Positions 16,258-25,094 are shown, numbered from the stretch's first letter. The stretch is 64,000 bases of DNA from Magnetococcales bacterium (GCA_015231375.1 JADGBT010000008.1:49394-113393); one strand, 5' to 3'. Notes: generated by a model not told the origin, from the letters alone. Numbers and translations: made by a program.

Positions 16258-17142
16258 ATGTATACCATTGCCATCTACAACAACAAAGGCGGCGTCGGAA
16301 AATCGACACTGACCGTGTTCATGGCCGATTTTTTGGCGTCTTTGGCCGTGCGGGGCCGTCCCATGCGGGTGGTGGTGCTGGATCTGGACGCCCAGGGCTC
16401 CTGCGCGGCTTCGCTGCTGGGCAGCGCGCGCCTGCTCCAGGCCCGCTCAACCGGCCAAACCCTGGGACCGCTGGCCCGCGACCTGGACCAGGGACGACCG
16501 CTGAACCTGGAACCTTATCTGTTCTCGCGTCCCAAAGGCGCGGTCAAGGGTCGGGCCACGCCGGTCTCCGAGGTGGGGGTGATGATCTCGGACAAAAACG
16601 GCGCCTTCGCCTTCGAGGCCAATCCCCTGCATCGCCTCACCACTCTCCGGGACCGCCTCAAACCCCTGCTGGCCCAATCCTTCGACCTCGCCCTGCTGGA
16701 TCTGCCCGGCAACATCGACCCGCGCCATCTGCTCGCGGTCAACGGCCTGATCATGAGCGATTCGGTGATCAGTCCGGTGGAAGTCTCCCGCTTTTCCATC
16801 GACGCCATGCCCGATACCGTGGAGATGATCCGCTACGCCCGTGAACAAGGCGATGGACACCGCCCCGCCTTCCTGGGCATGCTCCTCAACCGTACCGACA
16901 AACGAGGCCAGCAGTATCAACGCAACCTCCCCTGGATCCACGCCATGGCCGAACGGTTGCAAATCCCCGTGTTCGAACAGGTGCTGCCCAATGCCCAGGC
17001 CCTGGCCTCGGCCACCGACGAAGGACTGGCCGCCGGCGGTTCCCTGCGGGAGCGTTACGGCAGCTACTATCCCCACGTCAAAGCCGTGGTGGGTGAGGCG
17101 TTCCGGCGCTGGCACGCCATGGAATCCGATCCAAACCGTTAA
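16258..17142 (+). CDS. ParA/MinD-like ATPase 2
   Basis: About 294 residues from the ATG at 16258; upstream codons in frame do not resemble the family. The canonical ParA Walker A is present (NNKGGVGKST, residues 9-17). Walker A-prime is VLDLDAQGSCAASLLG, and the Walker B segment is LALLDLPGNID. It differs from ATPase 1 in length and sequence, so the region holds two separate subfamilies. The next gene, 30 bases downstream, encodes a MotA/TolQ-like membrane protein, suggesting a role at the membrane rather than in plasmid partition. No ParB or parS-like site was noticed. Confidence 0.8.
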   Translation: MYTIAIYNNKGGVGKSTLTVFMADFLASLAVRGRPMRVVVLDLDAQGSCAASLLGSARLLQARSTGQTLGPLARDLDQGRPLNLEPYLFSRPKGAVKGRATPVSEVGVMISDKNGAFAFEANPLHRLTTLRDRLKPLLAQSFDLALLDLPGNIDPRHLLAVNGLIMSDSVISPVEVSRFSIDAMPDTVEMIRYAREQGDGHRPAFLGMLLNRTDKRGQQYQRNLPWIHAMAERLQIPVFEQVLPNAQALASATDEGLAAGGSLRERYGSYYPHVKAVVGEAFRRWHAMESDPNR

Positions 17143-17172
17143 GCCAGCGACCCCCAGGGAGCCTTGACCGTC

Positions 17173-18777
17173 ATGTTCGAGTGGATCGTCACCGTCATCA
17201 ATCATCCGGCCACCCCCTGGGTTCCCGCCCTCCTGATCCCCCTGTGGGCCGTGGCCATGTGGTGGTCGGCCAGAAAAAACCTGCTGGATCCTTTGCTGAC
17301 CCAAATCCGGCTGGCCCGCGAACAGCTCGACACCATCCCGGACGCCCCCACGGCGTTCCCCTCCCATCTGTCCGACCTGGACTCCCGGTTGAACGCCCTG
17401 CCGGATCTGACCAAAGCCTGGCGCCATTTCACCGCCACCTGGATCCCCCTCGGCCCGCCGGAGCCGATCTTTTTGTACGGTCAACGGCCCGAGCAGTTTT
17501 TCCGGCTCGACCCGCTCACCACGGACAATCCCCGCGCGCAACGCCTGCAAACCCTGCCCCACCATCTGGCCGTCGCCGGATTGATCTTCACCTTCGCAGG
17601 ACTGGTGGGCGCGCTCCATTACGCCTCGCGCGGCCTGCTCTCCGGGGAGCCGGAAACGGTCCGCATGGCCCTGCGGGGCGTGCTGGCCATGGCCTCGCTC
17701 AAGTTTCTCGCCTCGATCGCCGGTTTCTGTTCCGCCTGGATGGTCTCCTGGCGCCTGCGCGTGTGGCAGAGCCGCCTCGAACAGGAATTGGCCGTCTGGT
17801 GCGATCAACTCGCCTCCCGACTGGTGTTCATCACCCCGGAACGCCTCGCCCACGAACAGATGAACGCCATGGAGCGCCTGCGTCCACCGGTCGCCCCGGA
17901 ATCCGAACCCGCCCCCATGACCGTCACCCTCTCCGCCGCCACCCTGGAACCGTTGATCCAGACGCTGCGCACGGAAAACCACAAGCTGACCACCCTGATC
18001 CAGGCCCGTCTGCCGGATCCCGCCACCCAAACAGCGGATCTGCGCATCCTGAACACCACCCTGCTCGACGCAAGCGAACGCCTCGGTCACCTGCTGGAAA
18101 CCCTGACCCTCAACCTGCAACCCGCCCTGGAGACCGATCACGCTCCCCTGACCGACACCCTCCCCCGGGAAAGCGCGGTGACCCACTGGGTGACGGCGAC
18201 GCCTCCCGCCTCTCCGGATCCCGCCCTATGGCGCCCGATGATCGAATCCCTCCGGGACGAAGGACGCCATCTGGCCCAGGAACTGGCCCACCATCTGGCC
18301 CGGGAACTGCAAACAGGAGGAGTCCGACCACACGCGGACGGCTCGCAACACCTGAGCCGACCCGAACAGGAGTCGTGGATGCGCATCATCGATCGCATGG
18401 AACTGGCCGCCCGCGCCTTGGAAAAACAATCCGAAAGCCTCAACGGCCTGAGCGCCCTGGCCAACGAAACCCGCCGCGCCAGCGAAGGATCGATCCGCGC
18501 CGGTCGCGAGGCCGTGGAAAGCCTGGTCAACGCGGTGGAACACTTCAATACCCGCATGGAAAGCACCTTCTCCCGCTCGGCGGAAGCCCTGCTCAACCGC
18601 CTGGCGCAAAACAATCAACAGGTGGTCTCCCAGATGCTGGAAGGCCTGGACCGGGAACGGGCCGATACCCTGCTGATCCCCCCCGAACCCGAATTAAAAG
18701 ACAGAGAACTTCCCCGACTGTTCGACCAGTTCATGCGCACACGGGGGGCGGGGAAAAGGCAAAACCCTGGGGGATGA
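17173..18777 (+). CDS. MotA/TolQ/ZorA-like membrane protein with coiled-coil tail
   Basis: About 534 residues from the ATG at 17173; a TTG at 17164 sits too close to the GGGAG site. The first membrane segment is at residues 13-31. A pair follows near residues 132-155 (HLAVAGLIFTFAGLVGAL) and 170-195 (GVLAMASLKFLASIAGFCSAW). This pair matches the last two helices of MotA/TolQ/ExbB proton-channel subunits, and the long soluble tail recalls ZorA. The C-terminal 250 residues are helical and rich in Leu, Arg and Ala. It may form an ion-driven stator with the next gene product. The assignment is by pattern only. Confidence 0.55.
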   Translation: MFEWIVTVINHPATPWVPALLIPLWAVAMWWSARKNLLDPLLTQIRLAREQLDTIPDAPTAFPSHLSDLDSRLNALPDLTKAWRHFTATWIPLGPPEPIFLYGQRPEQFFRLDPLTTDNPRAQRLQTLPHHLAVAGLIFTFAGLVGALHYASRGLLSGEPETVRMALRGVLAMASLKFLASIAGFCSAWMVSWRLRVWQSRLEQELAVWCDQLASRLVFITPERLAHEQMNAMERLRPPVAPESEPAPMTVTLSAATLEPLIQTLRTENHKLTTLIQARLPDPATQTADLRILNTTLLDASERLGHLLETLTLNLQPALETDHAPLTDTLPRESAVTHWVTATPPASPDPALWRPMIESLRDEGRHLAQELAHHLARELQTGGVRPHADGSQHLSRPEQESWMRIIDRMELAARALEKQSESLNGLSALANETRRASEGSIRAGREAVESLVNAVEHFNTRMESTFSRSAEALLNRLAQNNQQVVSQMLEGLDRERADTLLIPPEPELKDRELPRLFDQFMRTRGAGKRQNPGG

Positions 18778-18802
18778 AGCCCCCAGGCCCCCTCTTTTTT
18801 TT
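18766..18802 (+). terminator. terminator-like hairpin overlapping the stop codon
   Basis: CCTGGGGG at 18766-18773 pairs with CCCCCAGG at 18780-18787 (8 bp, 6-base loop containing the TGA stop). A C-rich stretch and eight T residues follow. It may reduce transcription into the next gene, making different amounts of the MotA-like and downstream proteins. Confidence 0.7.
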
Positions 18803-18859
18803 CAATGGTTTTGGCAATTGAAAATGGGGGGGGAAGGATAAAAAAACAAGGATGATGAT

Positions 18860-19696
18860 GTGAAAATCAAGACCATCGGGTTGGGTATGCGGATATTATG
18901 GTTTGATCTTTTGATGGGAATGGTCTTGCTGGTGGTGATTCTGGCAAGCGCCCTGCCCGGGATCGTCACCCAAGAACCCGCCGAGGCGGAAACGCGCCGC
19001 CTGAAGGCCCTCAACGCCGAACTGACCGCCAGGCTCCAGGTGCGGGAGGGACGGATTCAGGGTCTGATCCAGGGGGAGGCCCAGGGGGCAAGCCGTCTGG
19101 AGGACTGGGAGACCACGCCGTCACCATCCCCGGCTGCGGAGTGGACCGGTGTGGCCTTGTTGCGGGGCGAGGTAGCGGATCTGACCGCCCGCAACGCCGC
19201 CATGCGCCACCTGCTGAAACAGTCGAAAGGAGAGAAAAACCTCCTGGCTCCTCTGCCGGTCGAAACCGATCAGGGAGGACAGACCGCACGCATCGACCGG
19301 TTGCACACCGAAATCGCCCGTCTGAACACCCGTATCGAGGAGGCGACGCGGGAGACCGGCGAAGCGCGCCGTCTGCGGGTGGAGCTGGAAGCCAAACTCC
19401 AGGAGCGGGAAAACCGGATCGTGCAGATGGGCCACGACGTGAACGCCCTGGCCAGCCGGAACGGCAGGAGTCCCCCGATGACGGATCCAATGGCGCCCGA
19501 ACCGCCACCATCCGGGGATCCGTCCGCCGAACTGACCCGGCTCAAACGCGAACTGGAACGCCTGAAGCAGGAAAACGCCACCCTCAAATGGATCGGTTCT
19601 TCTCCGGCTCCTGGCGGTTCCCAACCGGGCGCCGTTGCCAACGCCCCTCCACCCCCTCCACCCCTTCCACGCCCAGGCGCGATCAACCACCCATGA
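18860..19696 (+). CDS. single-pass membrane protein with coiled coil, MotB/ExbD-like N-terminus
   Basis: A 278-residue protein from a GTG at 18860 after an AAGGATGAT ribosome site. It has one N-terminal membrane segment preceded by an Asp (LWFDLLMGMVLLVVILASALPG). The placement of that Asp recalls the ion-carrying Asp of MotB/ExbD. The rest is coiled coil in three blocks separated by Pro-rich linkers, and it ends with a polyproline stretch. No OmpA-type peptidoglycan-binding domain is seen, unlike MotB or ZorB. The stop overlaps the YcjX start (ATGA), so translation is coupled. A stator partner role for the preceding protein is inferred. Confidence 0.5.
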   Translation: MKIKTIGLGMRILWFDLLMGMVLLVVILASALPGIVTQEPAEAETRRLKALNAELTARLQVREGRIQGLIQGEAQGASRLEDWETTPSPSPAAEWTGVALLRGEVADLTARNAAMRHLLKQSKGEKNLLAPLPVETDQGGQTARIDRLHTEIARLNTRIEEATRETGEARRLRVELEAKLQERENRIVQMGHDVNALASRNGRSPPMTDPMAPEPPPSGDPSAELTRLKRELERLKQENATLKWIGSSPAPGGSQPGAVANAPPPPPPLPRPGAINHP

Positions 19697-21135
19697 TAAA
19701 TCCCTTCAAGGATTGGAACCCGGAACGACTCACCCGCCATGTCAGCCAGGCGGGCAGTCAACTGGACGACTGGCTCCATCTGACCCTGGATCGCACCGTG
19801 CGACTGGCGGTCACCGGATTGAACCAAAGCGGCAAGACCGTTTTCACCACCACGCTGATCCATCATCTGCTGCACGCCTTGCAAGGATCGAATCTGCCGG
19901 GGCTGAAGGCGGCGGAGGAAAACCGTCTGCTGGGCACCCGGATCATGATGCAGCCGGATCTGGACATTCCGGCCTTTCCCTACGAACGCCACATCCGCAC
20001 CCTGCTGGCCAACAAACCCGCCTGGCCCATGCCCACCGAGGCCTTGAGCGAGATCCGTCTGGCGATCCGTTTCCGTCCCGCCGGACTGTTGAGCGGTCGG
20101 CTTTCCACCTCCTCCACCCTCTACCTGGATGTCATCGACTATCCCGGCGAGTGGCTGCTGGATCTGCCCATGCTCAAGCACTCCTTCGACTCCTGGTCGG
20201 AGCTGACCTTGAAACTGTGCGAAGAGGAGCCACGGCGCACCCTCTCCGGTCGCTGGCGCGACCATCTGGCCTCCTTAAACCCGGCGGAACCGGCCAGCGA
20301 AGAGATCATGCGTGGCGCGGCGGAGAGTTATACCGAATTTCTCATGGCCTGCAAACACCCCAAGGTGGGCTTGAGCTTTCTGCAACCCGGACGCTTCACC
20401 ATTCCCGGAGACCTCAAGGGAGCGCCGCTGCTCACCTTTTGTCCTCTGCCCCCGCCGGGTCCGGAAGGCTCGCCCGCTGGATCCATCCGCGATGCCATGG
20501 CCAGACGGTTCGACTCCTATCTCAGGCTGGTGGCCGAAGGCTTTCTCAAACGTCATTTCTCGCGTTTCGACCGTCAGATCGTGCTGCTGGACCTGCTGGG
20601 CGCCCTCAACCGGGGACCGACCGCCTTCGCCGACATGCACACCTCCCTGGAGGCCATCCTGGAGAATTTCCGCCATGGTCCTTCCAGTCTGTTGAGCCGA
20701 CTGTTCAGTCCCCGCATCGACCGTCTGCTGTTCGCCGCCACCAAGGCCGATTATGTGGCCGCCAACCAGCATCACAACATGGAACGGCTGTTGCGTCGGC
20801 TGGTGGCCCGTTCGGCCAACGACGCCTCGTTTCTGGGGGTGGAGATCCAAAGCCAGTCCCTGGCCTCGTTGCGCTGCACGCGCACCGTGGTGCGGGATCA
20901 CAACGGACGCCGCCTTTCTTTTGTCCAGGGCACTCCCAAAGGGCGGGAAAAGGAGACCTTGCTGTTTCCCGGCGAAATCCCCGAAACCGTGCCCGACGCC
21001 GAGGAGTGGGATACCCACCGTTTTCATTTCATGGAGTTCGAGCCGCGCCGTCCGCCGGATGCCGAAAGTCCCACCCCGCCCCACATCCGCATGGATCAGG
21101 CTTTGGAATTCTTGCTGGGAGATAAACTGCGATGA
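19693..21135 (+). CDS. ycjX: YcjX-family P-loop NTPase (DUF463)
   Basis: A 480-residue protein from the ATG at 19693. The P-loop is TGLNQSGKTVF (residues 41-51), as in YcjX/DUF463 GTPases. Later YLDVIDYPGEWLLDLPML matches the conserved DYPGEWLLDL block. Length is close to that of E. coli YcjX (465). In enterobacteria ycjX and ycjF are co-regulated with the phage-shock response, but their function is poorly known. Here the start overlaps the coiled-coil gene and the end overlaps ycjF, both as ATGA. Linkage of YcjX to ParA and MotA-like genes is unusual. Confidence 0.85.
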   Translation: MINPFKDWNPERLTRHVSQAGSQLDDWLHLTLDRTVRLAVTGLNQSGKTVFTTTLIHHLLHALQGSNLPGLKAAEENRLLGTRIMMQPDLDIPAFPYERHIRTLLANKPAWPMPTEALSEIRLAIRFRPAGLLSGRLSTSSTLYLDVIDYPGEWLLDLPMLKHSFDSWSELTLKLCEEEPRRTLSGRWRDHLASLNPAEPASEEIMRGAAESYTEFLMACKHPKVGLSFLQPGRFTIPGDLKGAPLLTFCPLPPPGPEGSPAGSIRDAMARRFDSYLRLVAEGFLKRHFSRFDRQIVLLDLLGALNRGPTAFADMHTSLEAILENFRHGPSSLLSRLFSPRIDRLLFAATKADYVAANQHHNMERLLRRLVARSANDASFLGVEIQSQSLASLRCTRTVVRDHNGRRLSFVQGTPKGREKETLLFPGEIPETVPDAEEWDTHRFHFMEFEPRRPPDAESPTPPHIRMDQALEFLLGDKLR

Positions 21136-22187
21136 CCACGCGCCCTCCGCGTCCGCGCTGGACCCCGCCGGTGGAGCTTTCCCCGGAGCCGCATCCGGAA
21201 GAGACACCCCGCGCCACCGCTCCGGTCTGCCTGCCCCTGACCGAACACGAAAGCCGCAACGCCGACCCCGAACCCGAAATCCTGGAACCCGATCCCTCCC
21301 CGGAAACGTTGGCTTTCACCCGTTCGGGACGGCGTTGGCGTTGGTTCTTCTGGAGCGCGGCCCTGCTTCTGGGCGGACTCATCGTGGAAGAGAGCGCTTT
21401 GTTTCTGGTGCATCAATTCCGTCTGCATCCGGTGTTGGGAATCTTTTTCAGCGGCGTGATCGGCGTGCTGTTGACCCTGCTGGTCACGGCCATGACACGG
21501 GAGTTCCTGTCCTTGCGGGAGCTGCGCGCCCAGGGGGCGTTGCGCGGCGAGGCGGCGCGGTTGATGTCTGGAGGATCTTTCGGCAATGCCCAGCCGTTGA
21601 TTGTCCAGTTGACGGAGCAGCATGGCCATCGCCCGGAACTGCGGGACTCCCTGGAGGCGTTCCGCGCCATGAATCAAGCCCATCTGGGAGACCGGGAGAT
21701 GCTGGAACTCTTCTCCTCCCGCGCCTTGCGTCCGCTGGACGAGGCGGCCTTGCGGATCATTGGCCGTCACGCCGCCTCGGCGGCTTTTCTGGCGGTGATC
21801 AGTCCGCTGGCGATTCTGGACGCGCTGCTGTTTTTGTGGCGCAACACCCGCATGATGCGCGAGATCGCCACCCTTTACGGGCTGCGTCCCGGACCGGTGG
21901 GAACCGTGGTGCTGATGCGTCATCTGGCGGAAGGGATGCTGGCCGCCGGGGCCGGAGAGGTGCTCGCCAAATCCGCCAGCGAGGCTCTGGGGGAGACCCT
22001 GGCCGGAGTGGTCATGGCCAATGCGGGTCAGGCGGCCACCAATGCCCTGTTCACCGCCCGCGTGGGCCTGAAATGTCTGCGCCTGTGCCGCCCGATCCCC
22101 TTCCCCAAACACGAAGAGCCGGGATTGAAACAGATCCGCCGCGAACTCAGGGCCGCACTGACGGCACCCAAAACCGGAGCGTCATGA
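21132..22187 (+). CDS. ycjF: YcjF-family inner membrane protein (DUF697)
   Basis: A 351-residue protein whose ATG overlaps the ycjX stop. A cytoplasmic Pro/Glu-rich N-terminus of about 65 residues is followed by two membrane segments (WFFWSAALLLGGLIVEESALF and VLGIFFSGVIGVLLTLLVTAM). A DUF697 domain follows with more hydrophobic helices (HAASAAFLAVISPLAILDALLFL) and the YGLRPGPVGTVVLMRHL motif seen in YcjF. It is the normal partner of YcjX. It ends convergently with the next minus-strand gene, overlapping by six bases. Confidence 0.85.
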   Translation: MTTRPPRPRWTPPVELSPEPHPEETPRATAPVCLPLTEHESRNADPEPEILEPDPSPETLAFTRSGRRWRWFFWSAALLLGGLIVEESALFLVHQFRLHPVLGIFFSGVIGVLLTLLVTAMTREFLSLRELRAQGALRGEAARLMSGGSFGNAQPLIVQLTEQHGHRPELRDSLEAFRAMNQAHLGDREMLELFSSRALRPLDEAALRIIGRHAASAAFLAVISPLAILDALLFLWRNTRMMREIATLYGLRPGPVGTVVLMRHLAEGMLAAGAGEVLAKSASEALGETLAGVVMANAGQAATNALFTARVGLKCLRLCRPIPFPKHEEPGLKQIRRELRAALTAPKTGAS

Positions 22188-23513
22188 AAGGTATCCATAA
22201 AAGGGAGTCCTCACCTCTTCCGGATGCACCAGACCATGGTTGGCCAAGTGACTTTTGACCGCGAGCGCCGAGACGCCAAAATGCCTTCCGGCCTCTTCAA
22301 TACGCTCTTCGTCGGTGATCGCCTCTCCCAGAAAGGCGCTCAACGCATCGATCGGAGCCAGATATTCGGCGGCAAAGGCGCGTTGTTGCTTCTGACGGGC
22401 GGTCTTGGTATCCGTTGCCGGAAACCATCGCTCCTGGGGGTCGGCCAGAAAATCACCCAACCAGCGCGCCATCTCGAATCGCCGCCCACACCGGTGCGTG
22501 CGCCGAAACAGCAAACGCGCCTCATCCCGCTGCGGTTCCCGAATGGCCAGACTCCAAGGCAAAGCATCCACGGGGGGAGACACGCTGTCGGTCAACTCCG
22601 CTTCCCGCAAACCCAGCAGGTCACAAAGATTCTTGTCTGAAATCGGCTGATCCCCATGACCCATGGCGCGGCGCGCTGCCCGTGCCAACGACCTGCCCCG
22701 TTCCCAGGGAAAATCATGACGGGTGTTTTTTATCTTTAATGTTCTAAGCTCGGAGAAACTGCCGGGCACGCCCCCGAAACTCCTGCTCTTGTCAAGCGCA
22801 TCCCATACAAAAGAAGAATCCTTGCTTGCACAAGCCGCAGCCAACTCCCCAACCGCCGCCTTCCCCGCTTCCGCACTCAATCCCATAAAGAAATCAACCA
22901 TATTTTCTGGTGCGTCATCCGGATCAAAACCAAGCCCGGCCTCCAGCTTGCGATAAAGCGCGATCCTTGGATCCCGTCTTTCATTCGACAGCTCCTGCCA
23001 AAGCGCGTGCAACTCCGTGTCTTGGATCCCAACGACTTCCAGGCGGGCCAAAACCGTTTGCACGAACGACTCAATGGCTGCTGTCAGTACAGGCACAGGA
23101 ATGGCGGCATCACGAAACTCAGTCAAATAACGGATCGGTTCGTGTCCGGAAGAAAGCGCAGGCTGACAGCTGACACTCACCATCTCGCCATCCGATTCAA
23201 AACGCATGGGTGGCCAGAGATAACCATGACCCGCACTGCTCATCTCATGCGACAAGGACCAATCGGTCCTGGAGGTTCTCCCTTGTGGAGCCAACTCCCA
23301 GCACAAACGCCACCACGAGGATGCGAACCAAAGAGCCAGCGGATAGCAAGAGACCCGGACCGTCGTGCGCACCGACCTGGACAACTCCTCTTCCACCCGT
23401 GTCACCAGACGATCGTTCAGATGGATGGACAAAGTACCCGAGGTCCGTCGCATTTCTTCAGGACCGAAGTCCGTAAACGACCATTCAGGCGAGAAGACAA
23501 AAGATCCGCTCAT
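22182..23513 (-). CDS. ImmA/IrrE-like protein lacking the HExxH motif
   Basis: A 443-residue protein. The C-terminal 130 residues have the layout of ImmA/IrrE peptidases: a helix RRFEMARWLGDFL where AHExGH would be expected, then QKQQRAFAAEYLAPIDALSAFL like the usual EANxFAAxLLMP segment, then HFGVSALAVKSHLANHGL. The zinc-binding His and Glu residues are absent, so peptidase activity is unlikely. The N-terminal 300 residues match nothing I recognise. It starts six bases after the end of a 150-residue gene, and the pair looks like a toxin-antitoxin or defence module. GC is lower than in the flanks. Family call is tentative. Confidence 0.5.
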   Translation of the reverse strand: MSGSFVFSPEWSFTDFGPEEMRRTSGTLSIHLNDRLVTRVEEELSRSVRTTVRVSCYPLALWFASSWWRLCWELAPQGRTSRTDWSLSHEMSSAGHGYLWPPMRFESDGEMVSVSCQPALSSGHEPIRYLTEFRDAAIPVPVLTAAIESFVQTVLARLEVVGIQDTELHALWQELSNERRDPRIALYRKLEAGLGFDPDDAPENMVDFFMGLSAEAGKAAVGELAAACASKDSSFVWDALDKSRSFGGVPGSFSELRTLKIKNTRHDFPWERGRSLARAARRAMGHGDQPISDKNLCDLLGLREAELTDSVSPPVDALPWSLAIREPQRDEARLLFRRTHRCGRRFEMARWLGDFLADPQERWFPATDTKTARQKQQRAFAAEYLAPIDALSAFLGEAITDEERIEEAGRHFGVSALAVKSHLANHGLVHPEEVRTPFYGYLS

Positions 23514-23519
23514 GACTTT

Positions 23520-23972
23520 TCACACTTTGTTTTGTTCCATCGGTTCAGCACCTCCTGCCGGAATGGATCCACTTCCGGCAAAGGGTATCTCATGATACAC
23601 ACCCGTATCGGCATTCTCCAGCTGCGCCTCCAGTGGAACTCCTTGATCGGTCACCACCCACACATTCTGTGGCCAACCATTTTTTTCTCTTTCACTGACC
23701 AAACCCCTCTTGATTCCTGTCCTGAGCAGACGCAAAGCCTCTGCCCGGGTAAAAATTCCCACCTGATCGCACAACGTCTTGTCGGGTCTTGGATGGCTGG
23801 GTGGTGTCAAACCAAAATCACCTGGATTGCGTTTGTGTTCCGGGTTGCCTCCATAACCCACCCGTGCCGCCAACGCATTCAGAAAAAGCTGATTCTGCCC
23901 ACTCTGCGGCGCAGGACGCATTTTTCTTTTCGGATTAAAAGAATTTCTCTTGGGTCGATTCCAGGATTCCAT
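23520..23972 (-). CDS. uncharacterised protein, first gene of two-gene module
   Basis: A 150-residue soluble protein. The N-terminus is basic (RPKRNSFNPKRKMRP). The core contains HPRPDKTLCDQVGIFTRAEA, which looks like a short helical domain, and NVWVVTDQGVPLEAQLE. Its tail is Gly/Pro-rich. It has no signal peptide or membrane helix. The spacing of six bases to the ImmA/IrrE-like gene indicates co-translation. It might be the toxin, inhibitor or specificity partner of that protein; sequence alone does not decide. Its start at 23972 follows an AT-rich, mRNA-leader-like stretch. Confidence 0.5.
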   Translation of the reverse strand: MESWNRPKRNSFNPKRKMRPAPQSGQNQLFLNALAARVGYGGNPEHKRNPGDFGLTPPSHPRPDKTLCDQVGIFTRAEALRLLRTGIKRGLVSEREKNGWPQNVWVVTDQGVPLEAQLENADTGVYHEIPFAGSGSIPAGGAEPMEQNKV

Positions 23973-24056
23973 AAACCCATTCTCCTTTCAAGAATGAATC
24001 AAAAAAACCGCCAAAGGCAACCGACACACCGAAATCCCGGCCCCTCTTCCACCCCG

Positions 24057-25094
24057 TCACTGCCCCACCTTCTCCCCGATTTGATCCCAGTATTCCGGCG
24101 GCAGTTCCATGGCCAGACGCAACGCGCCGTCCGCGCCGGCGAATTCCGGGTCTTCCACCGTGGTCACCTTCACCTGGCCGTAATCGCGCAGTTGGGACTC
24201 GATCATGGCTCCCAGACCCCGGATGCGGGAACCTCCGCCCGCCAGGATCAGATTGGCCAGGGCCGCGGACTGGTTTTCCGGATCGAACAACGGCAGCATG
24301 CGTTTGATGTTTTCGACGATATCCACCACGATGGTTTCGCAAGTCACCCGCACCGCGTCGGTGACATCCACCTCCGCCGGCTTGCCGTTGACCCGCAAGG
24401 GCACCACCACACGCTGTTGCGGCTCGCCGACAAAGGCGTACTGCTCCTTGATGGCCTGGGCCAGATAACGATCGATCTGCACCCCGGCGTAGGCGTCGCG
24501 GATCGCGGCTTCCAGGAGCCGGTCGATGTAGTTACCCCCCTTGAGGATGCTCAACTGGTTTTCCGCGCCCGGCACCGTGCCCCGCAAGGCGCACAGGTCG
24601 ATGGTTCCGGCGCCCACGTCGATCACGATGGCGTTGTTAAGGGTATTCAGGCCGTAGGCCACCATGAACGGCTCGGAGACCACCATGGCGATATCCATGA
24701 GTTCCCCGGCGATCTTGAGCAACTGCCCCTTGTTGGAGACCGAAGCCCGGGCCGGAACTCCGATGATGCCGCAGATCTTGTCTCCGGGCTTGGGACCGGA
24801 CAACGCGATGATGTGTTTCAGAAGTTCCTGGGCCGCTTCCAGATCCTTGTCGCTGGCCTCTTTCAGCACGCCGTCTTGCAACGGGTAGTGCAGATCCAGA
24901 CAGGAGCGCATTTCGATCGCCTCGGAACCGATCACCTGGGTGCGGTTGAGGATCTTCACGCCGATGATGTCCCTGGGATAACCGACCACGGAACTCACCA
25001 GCGCCCTGTATTGCCGGTTGCTCACCACCGCAGTCCGCGCCGTGCCCATGTCAATGCCCAAAAGCAATGCCCTACCGCCATTCCCGCTCGTCAT
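24057..25094 (-). CDS. mamK: MamK, magnetosome actin-like filament protein
   Basis: A 345-residue protein from the ATG at 25094, with GGAGG five bases upstream. It shows the actin-fold motifs of MamK: phosphate 1 (LLGIDMGTARTAVVS), phosphate 2 (VIDVGAGTIDLCAL) and the adenosine motif (AGGGSRIRGLGAM). It also has MamK-typical segments SVVGYPRDIIGVK, EMRSCLDLHYPLQDGVL and VSEPFMVAYGL, and the ending LPPEYWDQIGE. MamK forms cytoplasmic filaments that align magnetosome chains. None of the other core mam genes (mamA, B, E, M, O, P, Q) is seen in the window, so this is either an isolated locus or a second copy. Length is normal (about 345-360). Confidence 0.88.
   Translation of the reverse strand: MTSGNGGRALLLGIDMGTARTAVVSNRQYRALVSSVVGYPRDIIGVKILNRTQVIGSEAIEMRSCLDLHYPLQDGVLKEASDKDLEAAQELLKHIIALSGPKPGDKICGIIGVPARASVSNKGQLLKIAGELMDIAMVVSEPFMVAYGLNTLNNAIVIDVGAGTIDLCALRGTVPGAENQLSILKGGNYIDRLLEAAIRDAYAGVQIDRYLAQAIKEQYAFVGEPQQRVVVPLRVNGKPAEVDVTDAVRVTCETIVVDIVENIKRMLPLFDPENQSAALANLILAGGGSRIRGLGAMIESQLRDYGQVKVTTVEDPEFAGADGALRLAMELPPEYWDQIGEKVGQ

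Noticed and set aside
14508..17142. Plasmid- or chromosome-type parAB locus
   Set aside because: No ParB-like gene and no parS-like repeat is seen near either ParA, so these ATPases probably do not separate DNA.
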